Virus record (IMG/VR): IMGVR_UViG_3300029787_000166
Coordinates: 1 to 31,585 of that record
From: a virus
Length of the DNA: 31,585 nt
Direction: 5' to 3' (one strand)
Position 1 is the stretch's first letter. Every line of letters starts with the position of its first letter. Positions 6,724 to 13,917 of this stretch are shown here, piece by piece. A program made the translations under genes and the position numbers. The notes beneath the pieces are model-generated. The model was not told where the DNA came from, did no database searches, and saw only the letters and a program-made list of their open reading frames with translations.

Positions 6724-8679
6724 ATGGCTCCACGTAGAAAAATTAGAAATGGTAAGAACCCAAACAACCCTGAAAACGATTTATTTAAATCGTTAACTCG
6801 TTTGTTTTCGGGACCAATAACCACTAGAAGGACAGAGACAGGCCGCCAACTCAGACGCAGACATTTGGATAGGTATTCAACCCAGTTCAAGTCTGCAAGT
6901 GGTAAGCAATTTAAAAAGTTAGATTACAATACACCAATGGCCCAACTGACCATTAATGCAATGGCCAACCGAGCCCGTACTGAGCGGTATGTAGATTTTG
7001 ATGAGATGGAGTACACTCCAGAAATAGCGTCCTCATTGGACATATACGCTGATGAAATGACCACACATTCTGCATTGCAGCCGATGTTGAGGATTAATTG
7101 CTCTAATGATGAGATAAAATCTATATTAGATAACTTATATCACAACGTTTTAAATATAAACTACAACCTTTTCAGTTGGTGTCGCACAATGTGTAAATAC
7201 GGAGACTTGTTTTTATACATGGATATTGATGAAAAATTAGGTATTCAAAATGTAATCGGCATACCTCCTCAAGAGATTGAAAGATTAGAGGGCGAAGACC
7301 CAATGAATCCCAACTACGTCCAATACCAGTGGAACTCAGCAGGTATGACCTTTGAAAATTGGCAAGTCGCTCACTTCCGAGTGCTTGGTAACGATCGGTT
7401 TCAACCATACGGAACATCTGTCCTTGAACCTGCTCGTCGTATCTGGAGACAGCTTACAATGCTTGAGGACGCAATGATGGCTTATCGTATTGTCCGAGCA
7501 CCAGAAAGACGACTTTTTAAAATTGATGTGGGAAACATCGCTCCTGAAGATGTAGAGCAATACATGCAGAAGGTAATGACTCAGATGAAGCGTCACCAAG
7601 TCGTTGACCCAACAACTGGACGTGTCGATCTACGTTATAATCCTTTATCAGTTGAAGAAGATTACTTCATCCCTGTGCGCGGTGGTACTGCTTCAGACAT
7701 CACCAACCTCCCCGGCTCTTCATATAATGGCGGGATTGACGATGTGAAGTATCTCCGCGACAAATTATTTTCCGCGCTAAAAATTCCCCAATCATATCTC
7801 TCGATGGGAGAAGGGGCAACCGAGGACAAAACAACCCTCGCTCAAAAAGATATTCGATTTGCAAGAACGATCCAAAGACTACAGCGGGTTGCTGTTTCAG
7901 AGTTAGAAAAGATAGGAATCATCCATCTGTTTACTCTTGGGTTCCGTGGAGATGACCTGCTTAACTTCAGTCTCTCTCTGAACAATCCATCAAAGATTGC
8001 TGAACTTCAAGAGCTCGAACACTGGAAACAAAAATTCGATGTTGCCGGTGCTGCGACTGAAGGATTCTTTTCTAAGAGATGGCTTGCCGAACATATGTTT
8101 GGAATGTCTGCCGAAGAGTTTGTGCGAAACCAACGAGAACTATTCTTTGATAAAAAATACTCTGCTGCTCTTGAAGCCGCAGGCCAGCCTGATGAAGAAG
8201 CCGCCGCCGGTGGTGGTGGAGGCGGAGAACTTGATCTCGGCGGTGACGAAGGTGGTGGTCTTGGCGATCTTGATTTGGGTGGCGAGGACGAACCAGCGGA
8301 ACCAGCAGATGAACCTGCTGATGCAGGTGGTGGTGATGATGAAACAACTCTTCTCGCAGAACCACCCGCAAAAAGAGATGATGATGCTCGACCGAAAAAA
8401 CGAGGCCCATATAAAAGACACCAGAAGTCTTATGATAAGGGTGGTCGCACTAAGAGTTATAAAAACATGGCCACAGGTGGCGAAGTTCGCGGTTCAACCG
8501 CAAGAACAACGTTCCCCGGATATCAAGGACCCGGAGGTCTTTATTCGCTCGGTAAAGGAATAGTAGAGGAAAATTCACAAACCGAGGATTTGGAAGAGCA
8601 AAAACTATTTAACATTAGCAATGATGTAAAAACATTACTAGAAAGTTTAGCAAACAGGGAAGATGAGCATGAAACATAA
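6724..8679 (+). CDS. Portal protein (T4 gp20-like) with a long low-complexity C-terminal tail
   Basis: A 651-residue protein that should form the dodecameric ring at the packaging vertex. The body (to about residue 480) has features of gp20-type portals: EMEYTPEIASSLDIYADEM early on, KYGDLFLYMDI, a VAHFRVLGNDRFQPYGTSVL segment, a stem/tunnel-like APERRLFKIDVGN, and LKIPQSYLSMGEGA. From about residue 484 it changes abruptly to Gly/Asp/Glu/Pro/Ala-rich low complexity, then a basic KKRGPYKRHQKSY patch and a helical end. T4 gp20 (524 residues) lacks such a tail. The next gene starts inside its last 11 bases. The portal call is firm; the role of the tail is unknown. Confidence 0.94.
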   Translation: MAPRRKIRNGKNPNNPENDLFKSLTRLFSGPITTRRTETGRQLRRRHLDRYSTQFKSASGKQFKKLDYNTPMAQLTINAMANRARTERYVDFDEMEYTPEIASSLDIYADEMTTHSALQPMLRINCSNDEIKSILDNLYHNVLNINYNLFSWCRTMCKYGDLFLYMDIDEKLGIQNVIGIPPQEIERLEGEDPMNPNYVQYQWNSAGMTFENWQVAHFRVLGNDRFQPYGTSVLEPARRIWRQLTMLEDAMMAYRIVRAPERRLFKIDVGNIAPEDVEQYMQKVMTQMKRHQVVDPTTGRVDLRYNPLSVEEDYFIPVRGGTASDITNLPGSSYNGGIDDVKYLRDKLFSALKIPQSYLSMGEGATEDKTTLAQKDIRFARTIQRLQRVAVSELEKIGIIHLFTLGFRGDDLLNFSLSLNNPSKIAELQELEHWKQKFDVAGAATEGFFSKRWLAEHMFGMSAEEFVRNQRELFFDKKYSAALEAAGQPDEEAAAGGGGGGELDLGGDEGGGLGDLDLGGEDEPAEPADEPADAGGGDDETTLLAEPPAKRDDDARPKKRGPYKRHQKSYDKGGRTKSYKNMATGGEVRGSTARTTFPGYQGPGGLYSLGKGIVEENSQTEDLEEQKLFNISNDVKTLLESLANREDEHET

Positions 8680-9472
8680 TAAGAAAAGAAATACCGCTTT
8701 TCTTTACGAATGCTTGGTAAAAGAACTAACCAAAGCCGTCGTAAGAAACGATAATCAAACCAAGGAAAAATTGGTCGAAGTTTTAAAACAAAATTTCAAA
8801 AATGGATCAATTCTAAAACGAGAATTGGACATTTACAATTCATTATTGGAGGGCACTGGCGAAGCGGAATATTCTCGATCACTTCGAGTAATATACGAGA
8901 TCAAAAAAGATTTTGATAATCTCGATAGAAAAGAAGTGTTCAATGCTCAAACAGGTTTGATAAAACAAATGAACGAATCATTCAATTCGGCTGTTTGGTC
9001 AAGCTTTCTTCCAAATTATAAAAACATAGCCACAGCAGGAATGTTTTTTAATCAAAATAAATTACCGGCAAAGAAGCGCCTACTGATTGAGAATCGAGTG
9101 GTACAATTTCGCCAAGCTCGTTTGGTTGAATCCAAAATGGAGCATGTCGATAACTTAACATATAAAACATTCGTCAACAAATTTAACAAGACTTACGGGG
9201 AACACCTTAGACCCGAGCAAAGAGAGTTGCTCACAAACTTTATCGTGTCTTTCTCCGACAACGGTCTTGGGCTTAAGAGCTACGTCAACGAAGAGATCTA
9301 TCGTCTTAGATCTTCTCTCCAGACTCTCAATGAAAACATGTATAGCCAAAACACCTCAAAAGTTGTTGAAAAACTCAATAGTTTCGGTGAAAGACAAATA
9401 GACGAACAAATGCTTAGGGATTTGTTTTATATTCAAGATTTAGTGCATGAGGTAACAAAAAATGGCGATTAA
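8669..9472 (+). CDS. Helical protein of unknown function in the prohead-core position
   Basis: Two ATGs are possible, at 8663 and 8669. The second is preferred because CAGGGA (8655-8660) is then eight bases away. It gives 267 residues, beginning MKHNKKRNTAFLYECLVKEL. The protein is almost entirely helical and rich in Lys, Asn and Glu, with no membrane span or catalytic motif that I can see. It lies between portal and prohead protease, where T4 carries the small prohead-core genes 67 and 68, so a core or scaffold accessory role is a positional guess. It overlaps the portal gene by 11 bases and the following gene by 11 bases. A copy of the AACTATTTA motif lies at 8603-8611 inside the portal gene. 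Confidence 0.7.
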   Translation: MKHNKKRNTAFLYECLVKELTKAVVRNDNQTKEKLVEVLKQNFKNGSILKRELDIYNSLLEGTGEAEYSRSLRVIYEIKKDFDNLDRKEVFNAQTGLIKQMNESFNSAVWSSFLPNYKNIATAGMFFNQNKLPAKKRLLIENRVVQFRQARLVESKMEHVDNLTYKTFVNKFNKTYGEHLRPEQRELLTNFIVSFSDNGLGLKSYVNEEIYRLRSSLQTLNENMYSQNTSKVVEKLNSFGERQIDEQMLRDLFYIQDLVHEVTKNGD

Positions 9473-10085
9473 TGTTAAAATTGATGGTGGCTTCGAACCC
9501 GTTATTCAAGATAACAGTGTTACTGTTAGAGTTGACTCGGCACCCTCTGTTGGAGTTAAGATAGTTGACCCTTATCTTCACGAGATAAAGTTTAAGCTTA
9601 ACATGCGTCGTGCGATGAATGGCGACCTTATGATCTTCGATCATCCGGACATTGATATCGTTTACATGATCGAGAAAAAGAAAATTGTTACATTTGCAAA
9701 AGATTTGATGTCTGATATGACTTACGGGACATCCAGCAGACTTTTGGAAAGACTCAGCAAAAAAGGTCTCCTAGTGTATGAATCAATTCAGGGCGGAAAT
9801 GTTTATGGTTCACTTGAAGGCAAACTTCAGGAAGCCGTGGATAATGCCGCCAAAGATAAATACGTTGGCTTAGTGCTAAACCAAATCTCAGAATGGATTG
9901 AGACTGAAAGACCTTACTTTAAAGCAGCACAACAATATGATGATCTGCTTGATACTAACTTTGCTGATCCACCCGATGACGAGACTACTCGACTTGGTAA
10001 AGTACCACAAGAAGTGGAGAAAGGATCAATGATGCAAAGTTCGCTATTTGGGCCATATTATTATGGAAGGTATGTGTACGAATGA
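9462..10085 (+). CDS. Conserved phage protein of unknown function in the prohead module
   Basis: A 207-residue protein that starts with a beta-rich domain (MAINVKIDGGFEPV; VKIVDPYLHEIKFKLNMRRA), then NGDLMIFDHPDIDIVYM, and continues with helical segments and an acidic linker ending VPQEVEKGSMMQSSLFGPYYYGRYVYE. From memory this family (start MAINVKI, then NGDLMIFDH) recurs in marine T4-like phages between portal and protease, without a known function. Its start overlaps the preceding gene by 11 bases, with GAGGT upstream, and its end overlaps the next by ATGA. Position suggests a prohead-assembly role; nothing in the sequence shows an enzyme. Confidence 0.7.
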   Translation: MAINVKIDGGFEPVIQDNSVTVRVDSAPSVGVKIVDPYLHEIKFKLNMRRAMNGDLMIFDHPDIDIVYMIEKKKIVTFAKDLMSDMTYGTSSRLLERLSKKGLLVYESIQGGNVYGSLEGKLQEAVDNAAKDKYVGLVLNQISEWIETERPYFKAAQQYDDLLDTNFADPPDDETTRLGKVPQEVEKGSMMQSSLFGPYYYGRYVYE

Positions 10086-10429
10086 ACGTAAATTTTTTGC
10101 AACTCGATGTGGGTTGGTTATGGTTTATTCTGGCCGCATACGGACTAACTCAAATTCTCGTGTATAGTTCGATCTTTGCTCAGATTCGTCCGGACAAAGA
10201 TGCATACCGAGGTTGGGGTAAAGTTTGGCACTGCCCTATGTGTATGGGATTTTGGGTTGGAGCCCTTTTATTTACTCTAAACGGCTTTACAGAACTATTT
10301 ACATTTGATTACACATTTGCTAATTTTTTAATTTGCGGATGGATTTCATCAGGAACATCGTATTTTATAAGCATGCTTGTGAATGATGATGGTATTAAAA
10401 TAAACAAAGGAGCGAAAAATGATGACTAA
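10082..10429 (+). CDS. Small membrane protein with a HCPMC motif
   Basis: A 115-residue protein with three likely membrane spans: about residues 11-30 (VGWLWFILAAYGLTQILVY), 52-68 after the CxxC motif (GFWVGALLFTL), and 78-100 (FANFLICGWISSGTSYFIS). The WHCPMCMGFWVG segment places a CxxC next to a membrane span. DUF1360-type bacterial membrane proteins have a similar CxxC followed by GFW, so a distant relation is possible. A membrane protein between prohead genes is unexpected; it might anchor proheads or another head protein to the inner membrane, as T4 proheads assemble there, but that is speculation. It overlaps the upstream gene by ATGA. Confidence 0.65.
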   Translation: MNVNFLQLDVGWLWFILAAYGLTQILVYSSIFAQIRPDKDAYRGWGKVWHCPMCMGFWVGALLFTLNGFTELFTFDYTFANFLICGWISSGTSYFISMLVNDDGIKINKGAKNDD

Positions 10430-10475
10430 GAAATGGATGCTACAACCAGTTCGTCGTTGTTGCAGCGGATCTTAA
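10419..10475 (+). CDS. Candidate 18-residue mini-gene
   Basis: A short reading frame with a near-ideal SD: AAAGGAG (10406-10412), six bases before ATGATG at 10419. It encodes MMTKKWMLQPVRRCCSGS and a TAA stop, with a Cys pair and a basic patch. It overlaps the end of the membrane-protein gene in another frame and lies 37 bases before the protease start, followed by a small GC hairpin. The SD has no other gene to serve, which is the main evidence for translation. It may be a leader peptide controlling the protease or a real micro-protein; I do not recognise it. Confidence 0.42.
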   Translation: MMTKKWMLQPVRRCCSGS

Positions 10476-10480
10476 CTCGG

Positions 10481-10500
10481 GCGGGAAAGACCCGCATTGT
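10481..10500 (+). terminator. Small GC hairpin, possible weak terminator or attenuator
   Basis: GCGGG (10481-10485) pairs perfectly with CCCGC (10491-10495) across an AAAGA loop, followed by ATTGTTTG. The stem is only five pairs and the U-tract is poor, so it may attenuate rather than stop transcription. It sits just after the mini-gene and 18 bases before the protease ATG, so it could tie translation of the mini-gene to protease expression. Confidence 0.35.
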
Positions 10501-10512
10501 TTGAGAATAAAT

Positions 10513-11118
10513 ATGACTAAAAGATTATTAACAGAATTTTATGAATTATGCCCCGATGGTATGTGTCCCGATCTTCTCACCGAAAGGGAGAAGAAAGAGA
10601 TTGCTAACGGAGCTATGTATTTAACCGGACGTATCCAAACTGCCGACAAGCAGAACGGAAATGGCCGTGTTTATCCTTACGAGGTTCTAAAGCGCGAGAT
10701 AGACAATTATAAAAAAGTTGTTGAAGACAATCGTGCTTGTGGAGAACTCGACCACCCAGATGACTCAGTAGTCAATCTAAAGAATGTGTCGCACATGGTT
10801 GTTGATTGCTGGTGGGAAGGTAAGGATGTTATGGGCAAGATGAAAATTCTTGACACCCCTTCTGGACAAACAGTCAAGGGACTTATTAATTCTGGTGTAA
10901 AACTGGGGATCTCATCTCGTGGTCTCGGATCAGTAAGAGAAAGCATGGGTAAGACTGTCGTCGAAAGCGACTTTCAACTCATTTGCTTTGACATTGTTTC
11001 CGAGCCCTCAACGCCAGACGCTTTTGTTTATCCAGAAAACAAGAGTGCCCCAATACGGATGCGAGAAAACAAACAAAACAAGATTGATAATCTATTTACC
11101 AAGATCTTGGGAGATTAA
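10513..11118 (+). CDS. Prohead core protease (T4 gp21-like)
   Basis: The ATG at 10513 gives 201 residues (a TTG at 10501 would add four). The fold signature of T4 gp21-type serine proteases is present: LTGRIQTADKQNGNGRVYP near the start, the catalytic His in GELDHP (His81), and the catalytic Ser in KLGISSRGLGS (Ser134/135). In T4 the enzyme is activated inside the prohead and cleaves scaffold, core and major capsid proteins after (L/I)xE sites before packaging. The length matches T4 gp21 (212). It follows the hairpin at 10481 and precedes an unassigned gene without a gap. Scaffold and capsid genes lie 8 kb downstream, not adjacent as in T4. Confidence 0.93.
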   Translation: MTKRLLTEFYELCPDGMCPDLLTEREKKEIANGAMYLTGRIQTADKQNGNGRVYPYEVLKREIDNYKKVVEDNRACGELDHPDDSVVNLKNVSHMVVDCWWEGKDVMGKMKILDTPSGQTVKGLINSGVKLGISSRGLGSVRESMGKTVVESDFQLICFDIVSEPSTPDAFVYPENKSAPIRMRENKQNKIDNLFTKILGD

Positions 11119-11541
11119 ATGAACAAGGGCGAATTAAAAAAAGTTTTAAAACCTTTAATAAAAGAGTGCATCAAAGAAGTAATGTTCGAAGATGGAACTC
11201 TTTCCTCTATTATTGCCGAAGTAATGAAAGGCACAAACGCCACGTCTGCTCAGCCAATTGTCGAAAGCAAGCAACCAGTCGTACAACAACCTCGATTGGA
11301 AACAGATGCCGAAGCAAAAGCGCGGTTGACCAACAAGAAAAGACAACTGATGGATTCAATCGGCAACGACTCTTATAATGGAATCAACCTCTTTGAGGGG
11401 ACCACTCCAACCTCGGCCCAAACAAGCGGCCACAATCAGGGCGCACTTAGTGGAATATCTCCCGGTGACCCCGGAGTGGACATAAGCAATCTAATGAACA
11501 AAACATCAGCCATCTGGCAGAAGATGAACGAGAAAAAATAA
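11119..11541 (+). CDS. Unassigned small head-region protein
   Basis: A 140-residue protein starting directly after the protease stop, with GGGAG six bases upstream. It begins with a basic amphipathic helix (MNKGELKKVLKPLIKECIKEV), similar in type to the start of the gene at 4274. A Gln/Pro/Ala/Lys-rich middle follows, then a motif-like DSYNGINLFEGTTPTS, a Gly/Ser/Pro linker (GALSGISPGDPGVD) and a short helix. It is largely disordered-looking. From memory, proteins with an F/Y-NG-x-x-LFEGTTP motif recur near head genes of marine phages. An internal core or scaffold accessory role is possible; none is shown. The stop overlaps the bS21 start (TAATG). Confidence 0.6.
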   Translation: MNKGELKKVLKPLIKECIKEVMFEDGTLSSIIAEVMKGTNATSAQPIVESKQPVVQQPRLETDAEAKARLTNKKRQLMDSIGNDSYNGINLFEGTTPTSAQTSGHNQGALSGISPGDPGVDISNLMNKTSAIWQKMNEKK

Positions 11542-11747
11542 TGGGATACAACTACGAATACAAACTTAGAAAAGGCGAGTCAGTTGAGAGAGCCGTCAAG
11601 AAGTTTTCTAGAAAGTGCAAGAAGCTAGGCATCATCCAAGATGTTAGGGACAGACGGCATTACCAAAAACCTTCGGTCAAAAAAAGATTAGCCAAAAAAA
11701 GGGCTATCGCTCGTCATCGCAAAGAGATGGCGAAAAGACGCCGTTAA
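11541..11747 (+). CDS. rpsU: Ribosomal protein bS21 homologue, phage-encoded
   Basis: A 68-residue basic protein with the bS21 pattern: RKGESVERAVKKFSRKCKKLGII, then a DVRDRRHYQKPSVKKR helix-turn segment and an Arg/Lys-rich helical tail. In bacteria bS21 sits on the 30S platform beside the anti-SD end of 16S rRNA and takes part in initiation; it exchanges readily between ribosomes. Phage copies are thought to replace host bS21 and steer initiation to phage mRNAs. It is translationally coupled to the upstream gene (TAATG) and is directly followed by a putative late promoter. Full length, with no damage. The family call is firm; the effect on the host ribosome is inferred. Confidence 0.9.
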   Translation: MGYNYEYKLRKGESVERAVKKFSRKCKKLGIIQDVRDRRHYQKPSVKKRLAKKRAIARHRKEMAKRRR

Positions 11748-11761
11748 ACTATTTAATACGA
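11747..11761 (+). promoter_or_regulatory. Putative phage late promoter (AACTATTTA motif) for the fibre genes
   Basis: AACTATTTAATACGA starts on the last base of the bS21 stop codon, 20 bases before the next ATG. The AACTATTTA core followed by nTRyGA recurs upstream of 22725, 23990 and 29240, and with one change upstream of 19485. It does not match the T4 late consensus TATAAATA, so a divergent phage sigma-like factor is inferred. Confidence 0.5.
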
Positions 11762-11775
11762 TAGGAGATTAGAAT

Positions 11776-12195
11776 ATGGGTTATCAAAACATTTACACCG
11801 CCGGTCTAAATAATGTTGGATCATACGAGGTATCCGGTGTACCTTATGCAACTGGTAGTATTGATGCTAGTGGTGGCGTGTTGATTAACTTTCCCACTGT
11901 TACTCGATGGGTTGTTGTTCATTATTCTGCTTCAGACTCCGGAAATCCTGATTTGAAACTCGGCTTCAGTGAAAACGGTGTTGGTTCAGTAGAAGAAAAT
12001 TACTTTTTCACAATGAAGCCAAACACTACAAGTCCACGTTTTGAACTCAAGCTAACTGAATTGTCTCTGTTTGGGGGTGATGCCGGTGAACAAGGCGTCT
12101 CCGTAATGGCGGGGCTCACATATATACCTACATTAAGGCTCGATTCAATTGGCCCCTCAGGATCTAACTGGTCTGGTTCTATCGGAGTAGGTTAA
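11776..12195 (+). CDS. Beta-rich virion protein, unassigned (fibre cluster, first gene)
   Basis: A 139-residue protein with SD AGGAG at 11763-11767. It is rich in Gly, Ser, Thr and aromatic beta-strand patterns (GVLINFPTVTRWVVVHYSAS; LKLGFSENGVGSVEENYFF; RFELKLTELSLFGG) and lacks helices or membrane spans. The composition suggests a compact beta-sandwich structural protein, perhaps a capsid decoration or fibre-base protein. It is the first gene after a putative late promoter and overlaps the next fibre-like gene by one base (TAATG), so it is probably made together with that protein. No specific family recognised. Confidence 0.65.
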   Translation: MGYQNIYTAGLNNVGSYEVSGVPYATGSIDASGGVLINFPTVTRWVVVHYSASDSGNPDLKLGFSENGVGSVEENYFFTMKPNTTSPRFELKLTELSLFGGDAGEQGVSVMAGLTYIPTLRLDSIGPSGSNWSGSIGVG

Positions 12196-12824
12196 TGGGT
12201 GAATTTGGATGGGCCTATATTACTTGCGACGATCAAGTCGGTAACGCCGTTGGTCCAACAGGATCTCTTCAGTTCCACCATGCTGGACAAGAGATTACTG
12301 GTTCCGAGTTTTTGGTTTTTAAAACGAGCTCAGCACCTTTTTCACTTGATCTAACTGGTACATTAAACGTTAGTGGAACCATTAATGCCGATATTATGAA
12401 TATCGCGGTTACTAACAAAAATGTTATCAACCTTTCGGCTTCAGGTGATACAAAGTTTGGAAATACTGTAAACGATAGTCACCAATTCACAGGAAGTGTG
12501 TTCATAACAGGCGGTGTAAGCTTTAATTATTATAAAGTTACATCAGCAACATACGCAATTACACCAACAGATTATATATTGGGTATATCTGGATCTGGTT
12601 ATATAAGCATAACACTGCCCACATTTAGTTCCTTTAAAGGAAGATTCATAACTATTAAAGATGAATTTGACTTTTCTGGCTCTGGGCGGCCTGCTATTCA
12701 CCCAATCGGTCTAACAGCATCCAGTGGCTTGTTAGATGGTAATGGTACTTATGAAATATCTAATGGTGACTTTGCTGCTGTTAACTTATACTCTGATGGT
12801 ACTACTGGGTGGTTTGTAGTCTAA
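12195..12824 (+). CDS. Fibre-like virion protein, paralogue of the next gene
   Basis: A 209-residue Gly/Ser/Thr-rich protein. The middle has a strand-repeat pattern typical of trimeric phage fibres (LDLTGTLNVSGTINADIMN, then INLSASGDTKFGN ... DSHQFTGSV). The C-terminal domain of about 80 residues (YILGISGSGYISITLP ... FITIKDEF ... GLLDGNGTYEI ... AVNLYSDG ... WFVV) recurs in the genes at 12843 and 16194 and, more remotely, 13918. That domain resembles small beta-structured tips of phage fibres. SD GGAG lies seven bases before the ATG. The gene probably arose by duplication with the 12843 gene, with which it aligns over the last 140 or so residues. Confidence 0.72.
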   Translation: MGEFGWAYITCDDQVGNAVGPTGSLQFHHAGQEITGSEFLVFKTSSAPFSLDLTGTLNVSGTINADIMNIAVTNKNVINLSASGDTKFGNTVNDSHQFTGSVFITGGVSFNYYKVTSATYAITPTDYILGISGSGYISITLPTFSSFKGRFITIKDEFDFSGSGRPAIHPIGLTASSGLLDGNGTYEISNGDFAAVNLYSDGTTGWFVV

Positions 12825-12842
12825 ATATTATAGGAGAAAATA

Positions 12843-13805
12843 ATGTCCTATAACCTATTGTCCGCCAGTGTTACAATGCCGACCACATATAACGGCGACA
12901 CTGCTATTAATCTAAGCAATGTCAGCATGAGTGGTAATATCGCCGGTGACGGCACCGAATTAATAAATGTAAACCACACTTTGCAATCTAACACAGGCCC
13001 CGGAAGAATACCATTCTTTGACACGTCAGAAGCAGTAGGTCCTCTTGGTAACCAGTTTAATTCAAGGGGAGACCGAAACTTTACATTTGATCGATCCAAT
13101 GGTATTATGACCATTAATGGGACCGCCTCGTTAAGCGCAATAACTCTTAATAGTGCCTCCAGCGAACTTGCGGTAACAACAAAATATCTTGCATTGAACG
13201 CTAATGATGAAGTTGTTCTAACTTCTTCGGTAACAACCGGAGGACCAGTCAGTTCGCTTCAGTTTAGTACGGGACCAACAGCCCTGTCTGGTTCTCCGAC
13301 AATGACGTTTGATAGCACCAATAACCTGTTAGCCCTAACTGGATCAATAGAAGTATCGGGGTCTATAACAGCACATGAATTAAACATTGTTGTAATCAAT
13401 GAGAGAAAAATAAATCTTGATATCTCTGGATCAACTATATTCGGTGATTCCTTGGATGATACTCACCAGTACACTGGGAGTATTTTAGTCAATGGAACAG
13501 TTATAAGAAGCCGCGTATCTGTAACTTCTAGCCCTTTTTCGATAGGTGCGACAAATTATTTTGTTGGAGTTCGGTCGGATACAATCGGTGCTACCAGTAC
13601 GATTAATCTCCCTGTGGCCAATACTTTACAGAATGGGCAATCTCTGATTATAAAAGACGAGGGCGGTTCTGCTCAAAGCCATAATATTAAAATAACAGCC
13701 TCCGCAGCAGATTTAATTGACGGACAGTCCGAAATTTACATAGAATCGCCTTTTGGATCAGTAAACATATACACTGATGGATCTAGTAAATATTTCATCT
13801 ACTAG
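12843..13805 (+). CDS. Fibre-like virion protein, paralogue of the preceding gene
   Basis: A 320-residue protein with SD AGGAG just upstream. The N-terminal part (MSYNLLSASVTMPTTYNGDT; SMSGNIAGDGTELINV) resembles the fibre at 16980 (MSYN start, GDG or GNG-x-x-L-x-x-V segments). The last 140 residues parallel the preceding gene: SGSITAHELNIVVINERKIN, GSTIFGDSLDDTHQYTGS, then the shared tip domain (STINLP, SLIIKDEGGSA, LIDGQSEIYI, VNIYTDGSSKYFIY). Repeated short beta-strands and no Cys fit a trimeric fibre. A structured element and terminator-like run follow, ending this part of the cluster. Confidence 0.72.
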   Translation: MSYNLLSASVTMPTTYNGDTAINLSNVSMSGNIAGDGTELINVNHTLQSNTGPGRIPFFDTSEAVGPLGNQFNSRGDRNFTFDRSNGIMTINGTASLSAITLNSASSELAVTTKYLALNANDEVVLTSSVTTGGPVSSLQFSTGPTALSGSPTMTFDSTNNLLALTGSIEVSGSITAHELNIVVINERKINLDISGSTIFGDSLDDTHQYTGSILVNGTVIRSRVSVTSSPFSIGATNYFVGVRSDTIGATSTINLPVANTLQNGQSLIIKDEGGSAQSHNIKITASAADLIDGQSEIYIESPFGSVNIYTDGSSKYFIY

Positions 13806-13841
13806 CGCGTCGATTGCGCGTTGGTTCCTCTAATTATAATA

Positions 13842-13901
13842 GCGCCAATGATGCCTCCGCGATCCTTGTGTTCGTCGGCATCATAGCCATGGCGCGTTTT
13901 T
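13842..13901 (+). terminator. Two-part stem-loop followed by a T-run, terminator or 5' leader structure
   Basis: GCGCCA (13842-13847) pairs with TGGCGC (13890-13895), and the adjoining ATGATGCC (13848-13855) pairs perfectly with GGCATCAT (13877-13884). There are 14 pairs with a five-base bulge (AGCCA) on the 3' side and a 21-base loop, followed by GTTTTT. It lies between two fibre genes and only 16 bases before the next ATG, so it may end transcription from upstream or fold in the leader of the abundant fibre gene. A perfect TATAAT (13835-13840) lies just upstream, but without a good -35. Confidence 0.55.
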
Positions 13902-13917
13902 ATGGAGGATATAAATT

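Noticed and set aside
8072-8410. Antisense His/Leu-rich frame of 112 residues
   Set aside because: It lies opposite the low-complexity tail of the portal gene. Its His-rich composition is the mirror of GGT/GAT-rich coding, and it has no SD or homology.
5137-8679. Inteins or introns in terminase, portal or capsid genes
   Set aside because: All conserved motifs are in one frame at normal spacing. The extra lengths are low-complexity or insertion-domain sequence without splicing-domain motifs.
13812-13840. Host sigma70 promoter at TATAAT 13835-13840
   Set aside because: The -10 is perfect, but no acceptable -35 lies at 16-18 bases (TTGCGC only), and it abuts a hairpin arm. It is noted with the stem-loop rather than called as a promoter.
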